Positions 22,522 to 35,980 of a stretch of 64,000 nt of DNA are shown here, one piece after another. A program made the translations under genes and the position numbers. The notes under the pieces were generated by a model. It did no database searches. It was not told the origin of the DNA and saw nothing but the letters and a program-made list of their open reading frames with translations. The first letter of the stretch is position 1. Each line of letters opens with the position of its first letter. The stretch spans positions 868,001 to 932,000 of the forward strand of contig JAVHNS010000007.1 in assembly GCA_036872755.1 (NCBI GenBank), written 5' to 3'. This DNA comes from Orbilia blumenaviensis. Taxonomy: Eukaryota > Ascomycota > Orbiliomycetes > Orbiliales > Orbiliaceae.

Positions 22522-25231
22522 ATGACCATCCCAGCCAGTCAACCCAAGCTTCTTTGGACGCACCCATCGCCAGAAAAGACCCACCTGCACCGCTTCAAGG
22601 AACATATCAAGACAAAGTACCAAGTTGAATTCGGACCGGAAACCGCTCCAGATTCGCTTTATCAATGGTCAATTGATAATCCTTCACTATTCTGGGCTGA
22701 GGTTTGGGGGTTTACTGGCGTGAAAGCTTCGAAGCCGTATTCTAAGGTTGGTTGGAGGTGAACCTCGCTGTTTTTCTTCTCTTTTTTGGACCAAGGCAAA
22801 AAAAAAGAGAGAGGGAGATAGACGAAAACGTATATTTCGATCTAGTGGCGTATTTATCCTTTTGAAATAGAATCATGGCGCCGCTTGGGTATTAATAAGA
22901 TGTAATCGTTGTAGGTAATCGATGAAACTGCGCCGATATTCCCTAGACCAGCGTGGTTCGAAGGAGCCAGGTTGAATTTTGCGGAAAACCTGCTGTACCC
23001 AGCATCAATCAAAGACGACAGCGGAATCGCAGTCATTGCTGCCACCGAGGTATCCAAGGAGACAATTACTTGGAAGCAATTGAGGGAAAGGGTCAGAAGG
23101 TGCTCTGCTGCGCTTCGAAGATGTGGATTAAAGGAGGGGGATAGAGTGGCAGGTATGGTGATAACATTGGTATTTTCATAAGAAGGGTCGGGGATGATAC
23201 TCACATCTTGGAATATATAGCCTACGTTGGAAACCACGCCAATACCTTAGTCGCCGCCCTCTCTACATCCGCAATTGGAGGTATATGGACAGCTACAAGC
23301 CCAGATGTCGGCGCAACAGCAGTTCTGGACCGCTTCGCACAGATTGAACCCAGCGTGCTATTTGTCGACAATGCCGTAGTATACAATGGCAAAACTCACG
23401 ACAATATGAGCAAAGTCAAGGAGATCGTCAAGCAGCTTCCCTCGGTTCGGACGATTGTAGTGTTCCCGAGTGTTCCGGGACATGAGACTTCAATACATCC
23501 CAGAGAGCTCAGAGCTGGACAGGAGACTATGTTGTTCCCTGCGTTCTTGAGCTTGGGACCTGCGACTGCGGATTTGAGGTTTACGCAATTGGAGCCGGAT
23601 CACCCGCTATATATTCTGTACTCTTCGGGGACAACTGGGAGTATGTGGTTCATTGCTTTTAAATTGGCGATTGATAGGTTGCTAACTAGGGATTATAGAG
23701 CCGAAGTGTATTGTCCATGGAGCGGTAGGGACGTTGCTGCAGCACAAAAAGGAACATCAGCTATGTTCTGATATGGTAAGCCACACTTGCACGAACTGTT
23801 AAATGCATACCTCTAGCATGGCTTTCCAGGGCCCGGGTGACATATTCTTCCAATTCACAACAGTAGCATGGATGATGTGGCATTACAATGTCAGCGCGCT
23901 TGCCAGCGGCGCTACAATCCTTCTATACGACGGCTCGCCGTTCCGCCCTCTAATCGAAGGAAACGGAGACCTCGCAATGCCAAAGTTAATCGATGAAGTC
24001 GGTGTAACATGCTTCGGTACAAGTGCAAAATATCTCTCGATATTAGAACAGAACCATGCTATGCCTCGTATGTTGAGTATTCAACTTTTAAGTGGGCCCT
24101 GAATTGTCAACTAACGGAAATATAATATGGGTTAGATGATAAGTTCCCCATGAGCAAACTCCGAGCAATCTATAGTACTGGCAGTGTACTAGCTCCCTCG
24201 ACTTTCGACTACGTCTACAAAGCCTTCGGTCCAAACATCAACTTGGGCTCTATCACCGGTGGTACAGATATCATCTCCCTCTTCGGTGCCCCATCACCAT
24301 TAGTACCTGTATACTCCGGAGAAATTCAATGTATAGGCCTTGGAATGGCGGTTCAGTCGTGGGATGTTGATGGAAAGCCAGTGGAAGACGAGCCCGGTGA
24401 TTTGGTGTGCACGAAGCCATTCCCTTGTATGCCCGTGAAGTTCTGGGGCGTGGAAGGAGAAAAGGCTTACCGTAGAAGTTACTTTGAACATTTCGAGGGT
24501 GTATGGCATCACGGGGATTTTATCAAGGTCAATTCGAAGTCGAGAGGGCTGTTGATGGTAGGTTCGCTTTAGTTTTATGTTGATTTTCACAGCAAAATTG
24601 CTAATATCAGGTTAGCTGGGAAGAAGTGACGGGATTTTGAAGCCAGGTAAGTCTGAAAAACACGATTCCGGACCCTATACCGAGCAGATAGAACTAACAT
24701 GATCAACAGCTGGTGTGCGCTTCGGATCGAGTGAAATCTACAACATCTTACTATCTAAATTCCCGCTCGAGTTTGAGGATGCTCTATGTATCGGCCGACG
24801 AAGACCCGACGACCTCGACGAGACAGTTGTTCTGTTCGTAAAAATGGCATCGGGATATCAGTTCTCCGAGGAACTAGTGAAAAAGGTCAAAGACACGATA
24901 AGGACAGAGTGCAGTGGGAGACACGTCCCTGCAATTATCGACGAGACACCAGAGATTCCCGTTACAACCAATGGAAAGAAGTAAGTAAATTCATTCCTGA
25001 TTATATGCGTATAATCATGGATCCGGTTTGACCTAACGCTTGCTGTAGAATCGAGGTAGCTGTTAAGCAGATTCTTTGCGGAATGGATATTAGGACATCA
25101 GCTAGTGGTGAGTTACAGACCCCTCCGACAATGAAGATATATTCATCAATCCGTGTAGACGCTGACAGAGAATAAAAGTGAGCAACCCTGGGTGTCTAGA
25201 CTGGTATCGCCATTGGTCCGCCACTCATTAG
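22522..25231 (+). CDS. AACS: Acetoacetyl-CoA synthetase (acetoacetate-CoA ligase)
   Basis: Ten exons give 677 aa, normal for the family: 22522-22746, 22915-23152, 23221-23640, 23699-23775, 23830-24067, 24136-24557, 24616-24646, 24710-24980, 25049-25107 and 25179-25231. All junctions keep frame and restore family motifs. The enzyme is a member of the ANL adenylate-forming superfamily; it activates acetoacetate to acetoacetyl-CoA with ATP, probably in the cytosol. Visible features are the N-terminal AACS/ACS leader ([14 protein letters not shown]), the ATP-binding loop YSSGTTGKPKCIVHG across an intron, GGTDI, the WHHGDF motif, the hinge [10 protein letters not shown], and the C-terminal catalytic Lys in TTNGK (about residue 640). 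Exon 7 is only 31 nt. The first intron has a weak GTTGGT donor. Convergent with the next gene, 211 bp away. Confidence 0.92.
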
Positions 25232-25442
25232 AGTATTCCCGGCTCGAGGTATAGTAATACATTGACCAGAGGAGATCATTTAGAGACCCTGTTCAGCAAT
25301 TGCATCCGTGCGTGTGTCCTGCAACATTAGCGAATAGAATCCCAATAGAGAGTCTCGAATTCATCCATCTTCGTGATATATAACTCTGCCATCCAATCAC
25401 CCTATATACACACAACAATATATATGCTGCTTATACATCTAT

Positions 25443-26410
25443 TCAAGCACTCGTAATTCTCCCCAAAACTAGCCCTTTGACTCCATTACTCAGCCATACA
25501 AGCTCTCCAACCTCCACCCCCCCTTTCTTCAAATCCCCCACCCTAACCATCCCCTCCTGAATCAACCACCTTCTAACCGTTCCCGCAGTCCCACCTTTCC
25601 CTTTCTTCTGACCGGTGGGATCATCCACCAGAGTACTCGGCGTAATCCACCCACCTTTCTCCTCTCGATAAAAATATACATTAGTAATACTACCCTCCAT
25701 AATCCACCCTTCAGGATTCCAAAGAATCACTTCTTTGGTCTCCAGAAAGCTGTTGATGTTGGCGCGGCTACGCGCTGTGTTATAGTGCGTACGGGCTGTG
25801 GTTTTGTATCTTGTAAAATCTGTGGGAGATGTTGGGAGGGTGTCGAGGTAGACTGACCAGGGGACAGCAGACTCTGGAGGGGTGAGGGAGGTGGGGAAGA
25901 GGGATTTGAGGGGTATATAGGGGATGATGCCGGCTTCGGCGGTGATTGTGGCAGTTGGGGATATTAAGACACGGAGCTTTTGGTTGTATTTCTTATCATT
26001 AGTTCTGGGTTTTTATTTTATATATATATATTGGGGTTTAAACACTAAAGGGTTTTGTTATATCCGGAGTTTATGGTATCAAGATGCATAAACTCTATAA
26101 AAGGGAACATGGAATAACATACCCGAACAGCAACAGAATCCTTATCTTCAACCTCCGTGAGAGCGCCGTTGACAGCAGCTAAACACTTCTCTTCAATAAC
26201 ATCCAATGCATCCAGTCCTTCAAGGGCAGATACTGCCTCCTTCCAACCGAAGTTGAGGGCAGCATATAGGATGCGATCTCGGTGAAACTTCAGCAGATAC
26301 AACGGACATGGTTTGCCACGGTTAGCTGTGTTTTCAGGAGATGAGAGAAGTGTGGAGGAGTATTGTAGGGAGGAGAAGAGATCGAAGGATGTCTCTGAGT
26401 TCTCGGCCAT
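25443..26410 (-). CDS. abz2: Class IV aminotransferase-fold enzyme, probably aminodeoxychorismate lyase (Abz2)
   Basis: Exon 1 is 26410-26123 and exon 2 is 25976-25443, giving 273 aa. The start ATG has a strong ACCATGG context. The donor is GTATGT; the acceptor CAAAAG was chosen because it lies a normal distance after the ACTAAT branch-like site, though GATAAG 15 nt upstream is also in frame. Fold-IV PLP enzyme signatures are visible: a Lys in RYKTTART followed by HYNTAR, the EGSITNVYF motif after NPEGWI, then GWITPST and GTVRRWL. In fungi, proteins of this length and pattern act as 4-amino-4-deoxychorismate lyase, releasing pyruvate to form p-aminobenzoate for folate synthesis. A branched-chain or D-amino-acid aminotransferase role is less likely given the small size. 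Confidence 0.78.
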
Positions 26411-26959
26411 GGTTGGAGCCGCTGGTGATGTCAATATATGCAACCGGCTTTATAGGTTCATCGGCAGCATGATGTTGTAATTTGAAGTCTCTTTTTTGGG
26501 GTGAGAAACATATCAACAGTGCGGAATTGAAGAGCCTTTAAATTTGGGGAAGTAGAACCGATGACCAAGCAACCAAAGATTTATTTTCGTTCACCCTTTC
26601 GGGATCGAAATGTCACCAATTATGAGGTTCTTAAATTTTTGTACGATGGCATCTGTTACATTTGTTTGTCCATAGCATACATAAAAAATGTTGCTGTTTG
26701 AAACCTTCGACGGCTTCAACAAAAAACAAAAAGTATGTCTTGAAAGCTAATAAATTTTAAACCCGATTATACAAAAACCAATCTCTCTGCTTAAAAAAAC
26801 AATTCAAAATATCAACTCCATACGTTTCGCTAATATCATAAACTCCCTTCGTTGGTAGTCCTATCCACTACTGCGTATATATATGTATACAGTTTTGCTG
26901 CCCCCTCAGAGCCATATAGCGCAATTGCTAGGTGCTTCCTGCGAGAGCGGATGATGGTA
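26411..26959. other. Intergenic spacer upstream of abz2
   Basis: A 549-bp AT-rich spacer between the abz2 start and the 3' end of the bestrophin gene, both on the minus strand. It must hold the abz2 promoter. No further feature seen. Confidence 0.5.
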
Positions 26960-28131
26960 TTACAGGAAATGCTCTTCTTTCCCTTGCTTCCAGCACTCTA
27001 GGAGTGTTGTAATCTCTTGTCGTGCATCTCTGACGATGTTATCCATCTTGATATCATTCCTATCCAGGCCGAATGGGTTTTCGATTTCCTGGCCAATACC
27101 CTCAATACCATAGAGCGTGAAAGCGATCAAAGCAACCATAGGAACAGATACCCAACTCCAGTCGTCTACAATGGAGAATGGGAGAAAGAGACAGTACAGC
27201 GATAGAACTTGCTTCATATGAATCTATATTTTTCCCTTATTAGACTCCAATTTTCGATCTAACCATTGCGGCCAAAAGTTACTCACCTGATAGCAAACCG
27301 GAATAGGCGTCAACATGATAGTCTCCATATGCCCATACCCATCAATAATCGAATTCAACTGCGACGTCAACATCGACGCCTGCGGAGCCTGGAAGTTACC
27401 CCGCTTATGACCCTTCCTAATATATTTCTCCACAAAGAAGGCAAGTTCAAGCGGCAGCGCTACTCCCCAATTTTCATGTCCTTGTATCCCACGGGGTAGA
27501 AGGTCTGTATATTCGGGCTCTTCTTCTCTGTCAGGAATACCCCAGTCCTCTCGTAGGGAAGATCGCATAGCGAATAACATGGCTACGAGAGTTTTTACGA
27601 CCTTTTCTGTGTCTTGTCGGTCTTCGTCTGACTCGTTTGGGCCGCATAGCATGAAGTACCTTGACAGATTTCGAACACTGGAGACGATATGGGAAACATC
27701 TTGGCGACCACCCCAGAAACGTTCATAGGAAGACGAGTTGCGGAAAACGAGTAAGAGACCGACGACGATAGAAAGACTTGGGGTTACGGTGCTGGGGACA
27801 CCGAGGTTGACATTCAAGTGTTGGTCAATATAGACGACAAGGGTTGTAAAAAGGGTGTAGAAGACGATTGGGCCGATGATATCTGGAGGTAGTGATATAC
27901 TGGTTTAGAAATCGCTTCCAAATGCAAATATTTCGTGACTCTGGATGTATTTGCTTACTGGCATGGACGGATCCTTTAATGAATCGCAAAGCGAGAGGCC
28001 ACCTAGGTTACATTGATATCTACAGTTAGTTGTTCGTCCGATGTTCGCATCTAGTCTCGTGCTACCCACCTTCTCGGTTTTTGGCGACTACTGTGAAACC
28101 ACGGAAAGGACTCGACGCGACGGGCAGGCAT
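26960..28131 (-). CDS. Bestrophin-like / UPF0187 anion channel
   Basis: Four exons, 28131-28070, 28002-27959, 27882-27287 and 27223-26960, give 321 aa. Donors are GTGGGT, GTAAGC and GTGAGT; all joins keep frame. Family marks are the first helix after a short basic N-terminus (IIGPIVFYTLFTTLVVYI), then the second helix and conserved FRNSSSYERFW motif, a long charged middle segment, the PIPVCYQIHMKQ segment, a C-terminal pair of helices, and the closing GIEGIGQEIENPFG signature. Members form anion channels in fungal membranes. The second exon is only 44 nt. The N-terminal exon is supported by frame and canonical splice sites but not by a conserved motif, so the start is the weakest part. Tandem with abz2 and divergent from the triosephosphate isomerase gene. 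Confidence 0.85.
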
Positions 28132-29805
28132 TATGCATACGGGCTCGGAATCCGATTCGATTCGAACTCTACAAAAAAAGGGCGAAGACTTCCAAAGAGA
28201 ACTGGAGAAGAAGAGAAAGAGACGGAGATGGAGGGGGGTAAATAGCCAGAGGATGATAAGAACTCCCTCAGACCCTTCAGCTCGGGGCCCTCCTCCTCCT
28301 TTGACAGGCGCCCCGCTGTTGGTTCAGATATTCCATGGCATTAGGTCATCTTGAAACTAGCCAGTGGGGCCAGCCGGCTTAGCTTGAAATCGAAGCAATT
28401 TCTTAGGCAATTTCTTGTCAAAAGTTCGCAACATTTCACGTCAAACTGGTCCCATCTTTCACATTGGGGGACGAAACCCTTGCGAGCTGCATACGCAGTA
28501 TGTAATGCAGCCTTAGCTTGGGCAATGGTGTGCGCAAACTGGAGATGGATCACATGGGCCTTGTGATAGAGATATATGTTGGTGGCTGGGCTTGCCAGGT
28601 TCAGCTCGCTTGAACTCGAATCGATGATAGCAAGCCTTAGATTGGTCCAGAGGGTTCTCACAATATCAGAGCCGTCAGCTCAAGATCTGGAGACTGATAT
28701 AGACACTTCCTCAAATAATGGTTGCACACAGGATCGGTCGGCTTCGAGCCTTTATAAGACAAAGCGCGGTATCTAACCAAAGATGGACAGCTAGCTTTTA
28801 ATATTTAGGTTAATCTTTAGCCCCAGCTAGTTTTTTGTGTCGATACCTCCAACTAAGTATTTGATTTGGTTCATCTCCAGGCAATACCAAGCGGCGATGC
28901 CCGAATATGTAAATGTACCTGAACTCGCCTTTTATACTACTGACACCTTTTCAGCTTTTGTCATTATCCTGGAGAGCCCTCGAACTTTATCGGCCCTGCA
29001 AACCAGGTGAATCCTTCCTTGTCAGCCCCGAAATGTAGCCAAAACTGCTCAATCAATTTCTGTGGAGGCCGTGCATCCACAAAAATTATATTTAAAACAC
29101 CGATCGATATAGGATGCCAGCTCGCGATGCTTCGAGACATGGAGGGTCGAATTGAAGTCTGAGCATCTAGCTTGAATCGCGATCGAGGCCGGGATAAGTC
29201 CCTCACATCTTACTTAAGAGCTAGGGCAAACGGTTCGTGCCTGCCGGCATTGGCATCGCTACATCGGGTCGGGATTCGGGATTCGGCTTAGACGAGGCAC
29301 ATATTCTGGTATCTCGCCGAACACGCCCGATGATGGGTCCCGCATACACGTAAAATCCGAGTGGGATCATATCATAATGAGAGAGGCTGCACTGCACTGC
29401 ACTGCTGCACTGTTCCGTCCGCATTGGATTTTGAATTGGCTCATGAATGGCTTGGCTGTCGGCGACCTTGTACCAAATTGCATGGGGTCGGTTTATTGGC
29501 GCGGGATGGTTGTTGCACTTGTGCTTGTAATACGGAGCAGTGGAGTGAGGGGTGAATTTGAGAGCCCCGCCAGACCGACGTTCATTGCATCCCAGCTATA
29601 ATATAAGCATCATAAATACCCTGCCCTCTCCACCACCGACAGAGTAACTTTCAACCTCCAAGGTATTTCATCTCCATCGATAGCATAGGCTTCATTTCGA
29701 GATCGCTTTCATTAAGCTCAATTGAATTACCCCCACTACAGAAACCACTGCTACACTCACTTACCTTCCACGGAATATAATATTTAATTATCACATACCG
29801 GCAAA
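28132..29805. promoter_or_regulatory. Divergent region between the bestrophin gene and tpi1
   Basis: A 1.67-kb region separating two start codons. A short direct repeat of CTGCA units is at 29,388-29,412. A TATAATATAAG element lies at about 29,597-29,607, roughly 200 bp before the tpi1 ATG, and CT-rich sequence follows it. That arrangement is usual for strongly expressed fungal glycolytic genes. No other gene is supported here. Confidence 0.5.
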
Positions 29806-30816
<1,011 letters not shown>

Positions 30817-31134
30817 ATAACAGTTCAAGGACTCTTTTTGAAGACTTTTTTTCTTCTTAGAAGATTATTAGCCTCGATCCAGTTGTACATAGCACGTTTT
30901 TTCGTGAAATGATAATTCTCACGGCGCACAGAACCGCCCTGTGATTGGAAGAATCCATCGTTATCGTATCGTACAACCGTAGTATATATGACGGGTAAAA
31001 TCGTAGACCACAAAAGATTGTAATGGCGTGAAAGGACGCTCTATGACTTTTACTTCCCAGACCCAAAGCCCCGACAAACAAAGCAGCAGACAAATTAACA
31101 TAAAATTAAGAAAACATTCCAAGTTCTGCGCCGT
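30817..31134. other. Convergent spacer tpi1/mrt4
   Basis: A 318-bp spacer holding the 3' ends of two converging genes. Nothing else seen. Confidence 0.6.
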
Positions 31135-31995
31135 CTAATCGTCCTCTTCTTCCATAGCGCCCACCTCCTTGACCTCGCTATCCGCTGAATTCCAGTATCT
31201 ATTGTATCGTTAGCAATCCGGCCAGGAAGTCCGTAAATATTGAATAGACTTTACATACGCAGCCAATTGGACCTTAAACTCCGCAGTAACAACCCCAAAT
31301 AGCTTCAACAGCCTTGTCTGCTGGCTGTTCAGCACGTCGCCCTCCTTGCAAACCCTATATTCCTCGTTCAATGTAACCTTTCCATTCACTAGCCTCGTCG
31401 GCATACCCAATCCTCTGACTGTTGTCTCTAGCGAGTGCGCCAATGGTACATCATCTTCCTCGGGGATCTCTCCGCCTCTCGAGTACACTGTTCCAGCAGG
31501 GATTATAAATGTGACCGGTGATACCGCGCCAGCGCGAGCGAAGTCCATTGCAGAGAAGCTTTCGAAGAATTCGGTGACGGCTTCTGGAGTCCTGTTTGTG
31601 AGAAGCAGACCGACTTCGCCGTTCATGTGCTTTGAGAGAGTCGATAGGTTATCTCTGTACTCGTCCTCACGAGTGGTTCCGAGGGCTTTGGTCATCACTT
31701 TGGTTTTGCCGAAGAATATTCTATTTGTCGTGGGTAATATCGATTAGATACCTCTTATCCACTGGAATAGAGTACGTGCGATCGCATTGTTAGAGGTTAG
31801 GTACCTGCTATCTTGGAATTCAGCTCTGACTTCCTTAAGCTGTGCATTTCGCATGCATGCGACAGAGAAGACCCAGACGAACGAGTACTCGTCCAGAGCG
31901 GCTCTTATAGCATCGAAGATTCTGACATTATTCTCGCGACCCTTCTTCTGGGTTTTTGTCAAGCTGATGAGCTTATTTCGCTTTGATTTCGGCAT
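31135..31995 (-). CDS. mrt4: Ribosome assembly factor Mrt4 (uL10/P0-like)
   Basis: Three exons, 31995-31805, 31720-31259 and 31198-31135, give 238 aa. The last exon holds only the acidic tail; the branch point GCTAACG precedes its acceptor ACAATAG. Residues 1-20 carry the family start MPKSKRNK followed by LTKTQKKGRE. The joined segment SRIFFGKTKVMTKALG crosses the first intron and matches the uL10 RNA-binding domain. A NGEVGLLLTN motif and the second domain with FIIPAGTV and GMPTRL follow. Mrt4 occupies the P0 site on pre-60S particles in the nucleolus and is later exchanged for P0. Divergent from mdm10 with 360 bp between starts. Confidence 0.93.
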
Positions 31996-32355
31996 TTTTT
32001 ATTTGTGGGTGTGTGGGTATCGGTTGATATCTGTGGTTGGTTTTGTGGTTTTTGAATTTTTACCTTTGGGAAAAAGAATGGAAGAAAAATTTCTGGGGAT
32101 GGGCAAAGCTGCTTCGAAAATTTTGACAGGGATCTGGGGGTGCCGAGTTGGGTTCTGTTTTTGGCGGAGCTAGCTTTTGTCGCAGAACGTTGACACACCT
32201 TTCGATTCGCGATAAAACGGATACGTATACCTGCTGCTATTGCTGCTGCCACTAAAGCTTTGCCCTGGACGGCCGATCATCATCAACATCCCACGTTCAC
32301 GATTGACGAGTCTTATTACTCTCCGCTCCGCAGAAGCGGGCACCGGTTCGACAAG
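31996..32355. promoter_or_regulatory. Divergent promoter of mrt4 and mdm10
   Basis: A 360-bp interval between start codons of two housekeeping genes on opposite strands. No clear TATA box. A GCTGCTATTGCTGCTGCC run lies near 32,232-32,249. Confidence 0.55.
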
Positions 32356-33777
32356 ATGTTGGGGTTTATGGATTATGTCCAGAAGTCGTTCTACCGCGCG
32401 ACCAAGTGGGATGAGGACAATTCTTATGCGAATCTCAATGCTACGGCGAGGGGTATGTCTATATCAATTTACTCCCAGGCTATCTATATTTATTATTTGG
32501 ATCGACGTAGTTAATGATTATGATGATACGATATAGCACTGCTGGACTTCCAAACACCAAAGGGACTCAAACTAAATATCTCTTCCCTATCATCTCCGAA
32601 CTTTGCTACATCCTACAGCTTAGCCAGCTTAGGCGTCGTCGACGGATCAGTTTCATATCTATACTCATCACGAACACTGGATAACGTCCGGAACAGCGGA
32701 GATGTAGAACTTAAAGACGCCATTTTCGGCTATCGGGACATCAAGGAAATAACGAAACCAGACGTATCGAGAGATTGGGAAATATGGCAGGGAGGAGTTA
32801 GGGTCGATAGAAGAGGTCGGACTTCTGACTCCTTGGATGTATAAAATACAAGGTGGAAGTGCTGACGGTGGTCTAGACACCCTTCTCTATGGCCGGATGT
32901 ACCTTCCGGCGTCTACCCTTGAGGCTCTATACCTGCGGAGGCTGGCACCGACTCGACAGTTGAAGATATCTGCTGTCAGCAACTCACGTCTTCCGAACGG
33001 TGGAACAATATTGGCACTTCTACAGCAGGATAATGGCAAGTTTTCTTCGGAGTACCTGTACTCTACCGACGTCGCATTAATCGGTATCCGTGGCCTTTAT
33101 AACTTCGGATTTGATCCTCGAAAGGCCCTGCCCCAGACTCCGGGCAACGGTGTTGCCGATTCTCGAAAGATAGCGGGGAGGTTCAGTGCCGGTGCGGAAG
33201 TCTACTATGGGATCCTAAATAAAAGCGGCGGTGTATCCACCGGATTCCGATACACGACGTTGCCATCCAACACCGGCTCGCCGCTTACGATGACCCTAAC
33301 TGTCAACCCAATTATTGGACACTTCCAGGCCGCATATGCCGTAAAGGCGGGGGAAGGGACAGTGCTTTGCAGCCGCTACGATTTCAACATCTACTCCTAC
33401 GAGAGTGATTTAGTGCTCGGATGCGAGATATGGAGGAGAAAACAGCAGGAGGTTCCGAAGATCGAAACTAGGACCGAGGGCGTCTGGCAGCCAGATGGGT
33501 TCACCACTGGTGGGGAGAAGGGCAACGATATTACTGGTGTGCTGAAGGCGAGGATTACACAGAATTTTAATATTGGATTGCTGTGGGAAGGGAGGTTTAA
33601 GCAGCTTCTGTTTAGTATAGGTGAGTAACCTCTATGGTCTGATACTAGGCTAGTTCCGAATACTAGGATAACGGATATCCTGAGGCTAACAACGCTGTAA
33701 TAGGGTCTAATATCGACCTCAAAAGACGAGACCAGCCATTCAGGACAGTGGGAATCGAGATTCAATATAATTCTTGA
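32356..33777 (+). CDS. mdm10: Mitochondrial outer-membrane beta-barrel Mdm10 (ERMES and SAM complexes)
   Basis: Four exons, 32356-32452, 32537-32815, 32877-33620 and 33704-33777, give 397 aa. The start fits the family pattern (FMDYVQKSFY, then WDEDNSY). The second intron has a weak GTCGGA donor; removing it turns an apparent frame break into the conserved RRDTLLYGRM join, so I read it as an intron and not as a frameshift. Other family stretches are NISSLSSPNFATSY, ALYLRRLAPTRQLK and the final QPFRTVGIEIQYNS, which forms the last strand and sorting signal for barrel insertion. Mdm10 is part of the ER-mitochondria tether ERMES and helps the SAM complex assemble Tom40. Convergent with the deaminase gene, 343 bp away. 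Confidence 0.93.
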
Positions 33778-34120
33778 ATCATCTACCAACATACAGGATT
33801 TCAAAGATTCTTACGCACTCTCCTCGCCTCTCTTCCACCCGTCGGGTCCATTAACTTCGATCCTAATCTCGCGAGCTAGCCCATTATTAAACTTTTTTTG
33901 CTTCGTTCGTTTACGTCACTTCCATATCGCCACCCATCCGTTCACTAACAGAATTTGTAACGCCTGTCCATATGCTGTGGCCCTATTCAATAAGAATGAC
34001 TTCGATATTATTAGTAGAGATGTAAGTTGTTTTTGTTTCCCTGTTCTTTTCTTTTGTGTGCAATTCCCGAATTGAAGCCCTCGATGATTTTTCACTATTA
34101 AATTGTGGGATTTTCTCAAA
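33778..34120. other. Convergent spacer
   Basis: A 343-bp spacer with T-rich sequence, holding two 3' ends. Nothing else seen. Confidence 0.6.
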
Positions 34121-35980
34121 TTAAGAATTTTCTATCATGCTTTCATCTGCCTCGTGGTCGATAATCTCGTTCACGCTTTCGTCATCATCACCGACGTCAA
34201 GGCCATTTTCTTTTCCCCAAGCTAACAACAAGCTCTTTAGTCTGTCCTTTTCGGATTGGTCTGCAAATATAGCGTCGATGGAGTAGAATACAAGGTGCCA
34301 GAGTTCGTACTTGTTGACACGGAAATGGGTCGATGCGAGGTAGTATTCGTTCGAGAGTTCGCTCAGAAAGACACCAACGTCGTCGGTCTAACCTTGTTAG
34401 TCGGGTATATCCTGGTCCTTGTGGAACCAATAAGAAATGCGAACTTACGCCCAAAGCAACCGGACAGTCCGTTTTCCACCAATACTTGAAATGATGATCC
34501 TGGAAGCTGCCGTTTCCACTACCGTGTCTATCGGGTAGCATCTTGGCGTACACGTTGCACGAAAGACATAGCTCGATGCATAGTTTCCTTTGGCGGATCT
34601 CACGCACTATCCTGTCGTCAGTATTGCCCCCTGCTCGGTGGGATTGGCTTGAAACCGCCCGCTCGATATGGATCGCATGGCCTAGCCTCTGGGGCTCGAA
34701 TGATAGGAGAATGTCGAGTTCGTCCTTGATCGGTTGGCGCTCGATCTCCGCGAAGTGCAGGGTGATGCCGAGGTCGTTTTGTTTGGCCCTTTTGAAAGCT
34801 TCCCGGAATATTCGAACGTCGCCAGCAGCAGGGTTGCCACAGAGGTCTACACCAACGACCAGACCTTCAGCCTTATACTTTATCGCCAATTCCACGGTAT
34901 CCAATGCTTCTTCTTTGGTATTTTGTCGGTCAATGGCAAGGATGAGTCTTGTGCTCATGGTTTCGGATTGGAAGGAACGGATTGCGGAGAGGATTGTAGT
35001 AATGTATTTCTCCTTTGTGAGGCCTGTTTCGTCGAATGCTCGAGGGATAGTACGGAGTTCGAGGTAGGATACGCCATCGGATTCGAAGTCGCGGAGGACC
35101 TGGCGCGTGGCGTATTCGACGCTCCATTCGCTGTTGACGAGGTTGTAGGTGTACTTCGAGAAAAGAGGGAAAAAGCTGGTTGACGCTCAGATGTATAAGG
35201 GTCTGATAATTGAAGAGTATTTTTTTTTTCTTTTCTTTAATGATTGGGAAGGGTGGTTGTATGAAGATGGGTTCTTACGTTGTCAGATCGAAATCGACTT
35301 TACCGGTAGGAATGGCCACGAGAGGGTCTTCGAGGTCGAAATCTGGCTCCTGTTCCTTCCGTTTCCGCCATATTTCACCCAAGGTCTCCCTCCTGATCGA
35401 TCCGGTGAGATGAGCATGTAGTTCCTTTTGAGAAAGAGAATAGCAAAAAAGCCGATATTAGTTTTTAAGAAAATAAGAGAGAAAAAATGGGAAAATGCAT
35501 AGAAAGGTATTTGAAGGTCAATTGGGGGTTTATAGTAGCTGCCCCCTCCTCCAAGGCTCGAAGAGGGGAGTGATATAGGAGTACACAACGTCAAGCTTAA
35601 GCCGGGAAAGCCATGCATAGGAAACCCAGCTGTATCGCTGTATGTGATAGCGGGAAAAACTTTATGCACAAGCTTATCACAGCACGGCCGGCCGGCAGGC
35701 AAGCAGCTCACACGACATGGACAGGGCCTTTTCATCTCCGCGGGCCGAGTTCCAGTAGATCTTGAATAAAACCCGGATCTTAGGCACAGTCGGAAAATAA
35801 AAGGGAAAAAAAAGCGGGAATTTTTAAATATAAAGAAGAATCCATGGTATGGCTTACAATCTTAGGTAAACGTTTGCAAAAGTCTTCGTCTGGCCAATCC
35901 GGTGTGTCTGCTTCTCTCGACGAGCCTATCAGGTCGGCCAATGTGGTGCTTTCGGGTCGCGGTTGGTGCGCAGTCGACAT
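34121..35980 (-). CDS. Adenosine deaminase-like protein (N6-methyl-AMP deaminase, ADAL/MAPDA type)
   Basis: Four exons, 35980-35858, 35424-35279, 35175-34449 and 34387-34121, give 420 aa. The first intron is long for this window (433 nt). Zinc and catalytic motifs are complete: HAHLTGS at the second exon, GVDLCGNP, HFAE, RLGHAIH and the metal-ligand pair in TDDVGVF, which is formed across the third intron. Family members without the longer ADGF extension deaminate N6-methyl-AMP to IMP in the cytosol, clearing modified nucleotides from RNA breakdown; the overall pattern and length fit that group better than true adenosine deaminase. Substrate is inferred from similarity alone. Confidence 0.88.

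Noticed and set aside
28060..28131. Alternative N-terminal frame for the bestrophin gene
   Set aside because: That frame meets a stop with no ATG downstream and needs an unusual donor. The chosen frame has an ATG and canonical GTGGGT donor.
32800..32880. Apparent frameshift or premature stop in mdm10
   Set aside because: A 61-nt intron with a weak GTCGGA donor and CTAG acceptor restores the conserved RRDTLLYGRM join in frame, so an intron explains it better.
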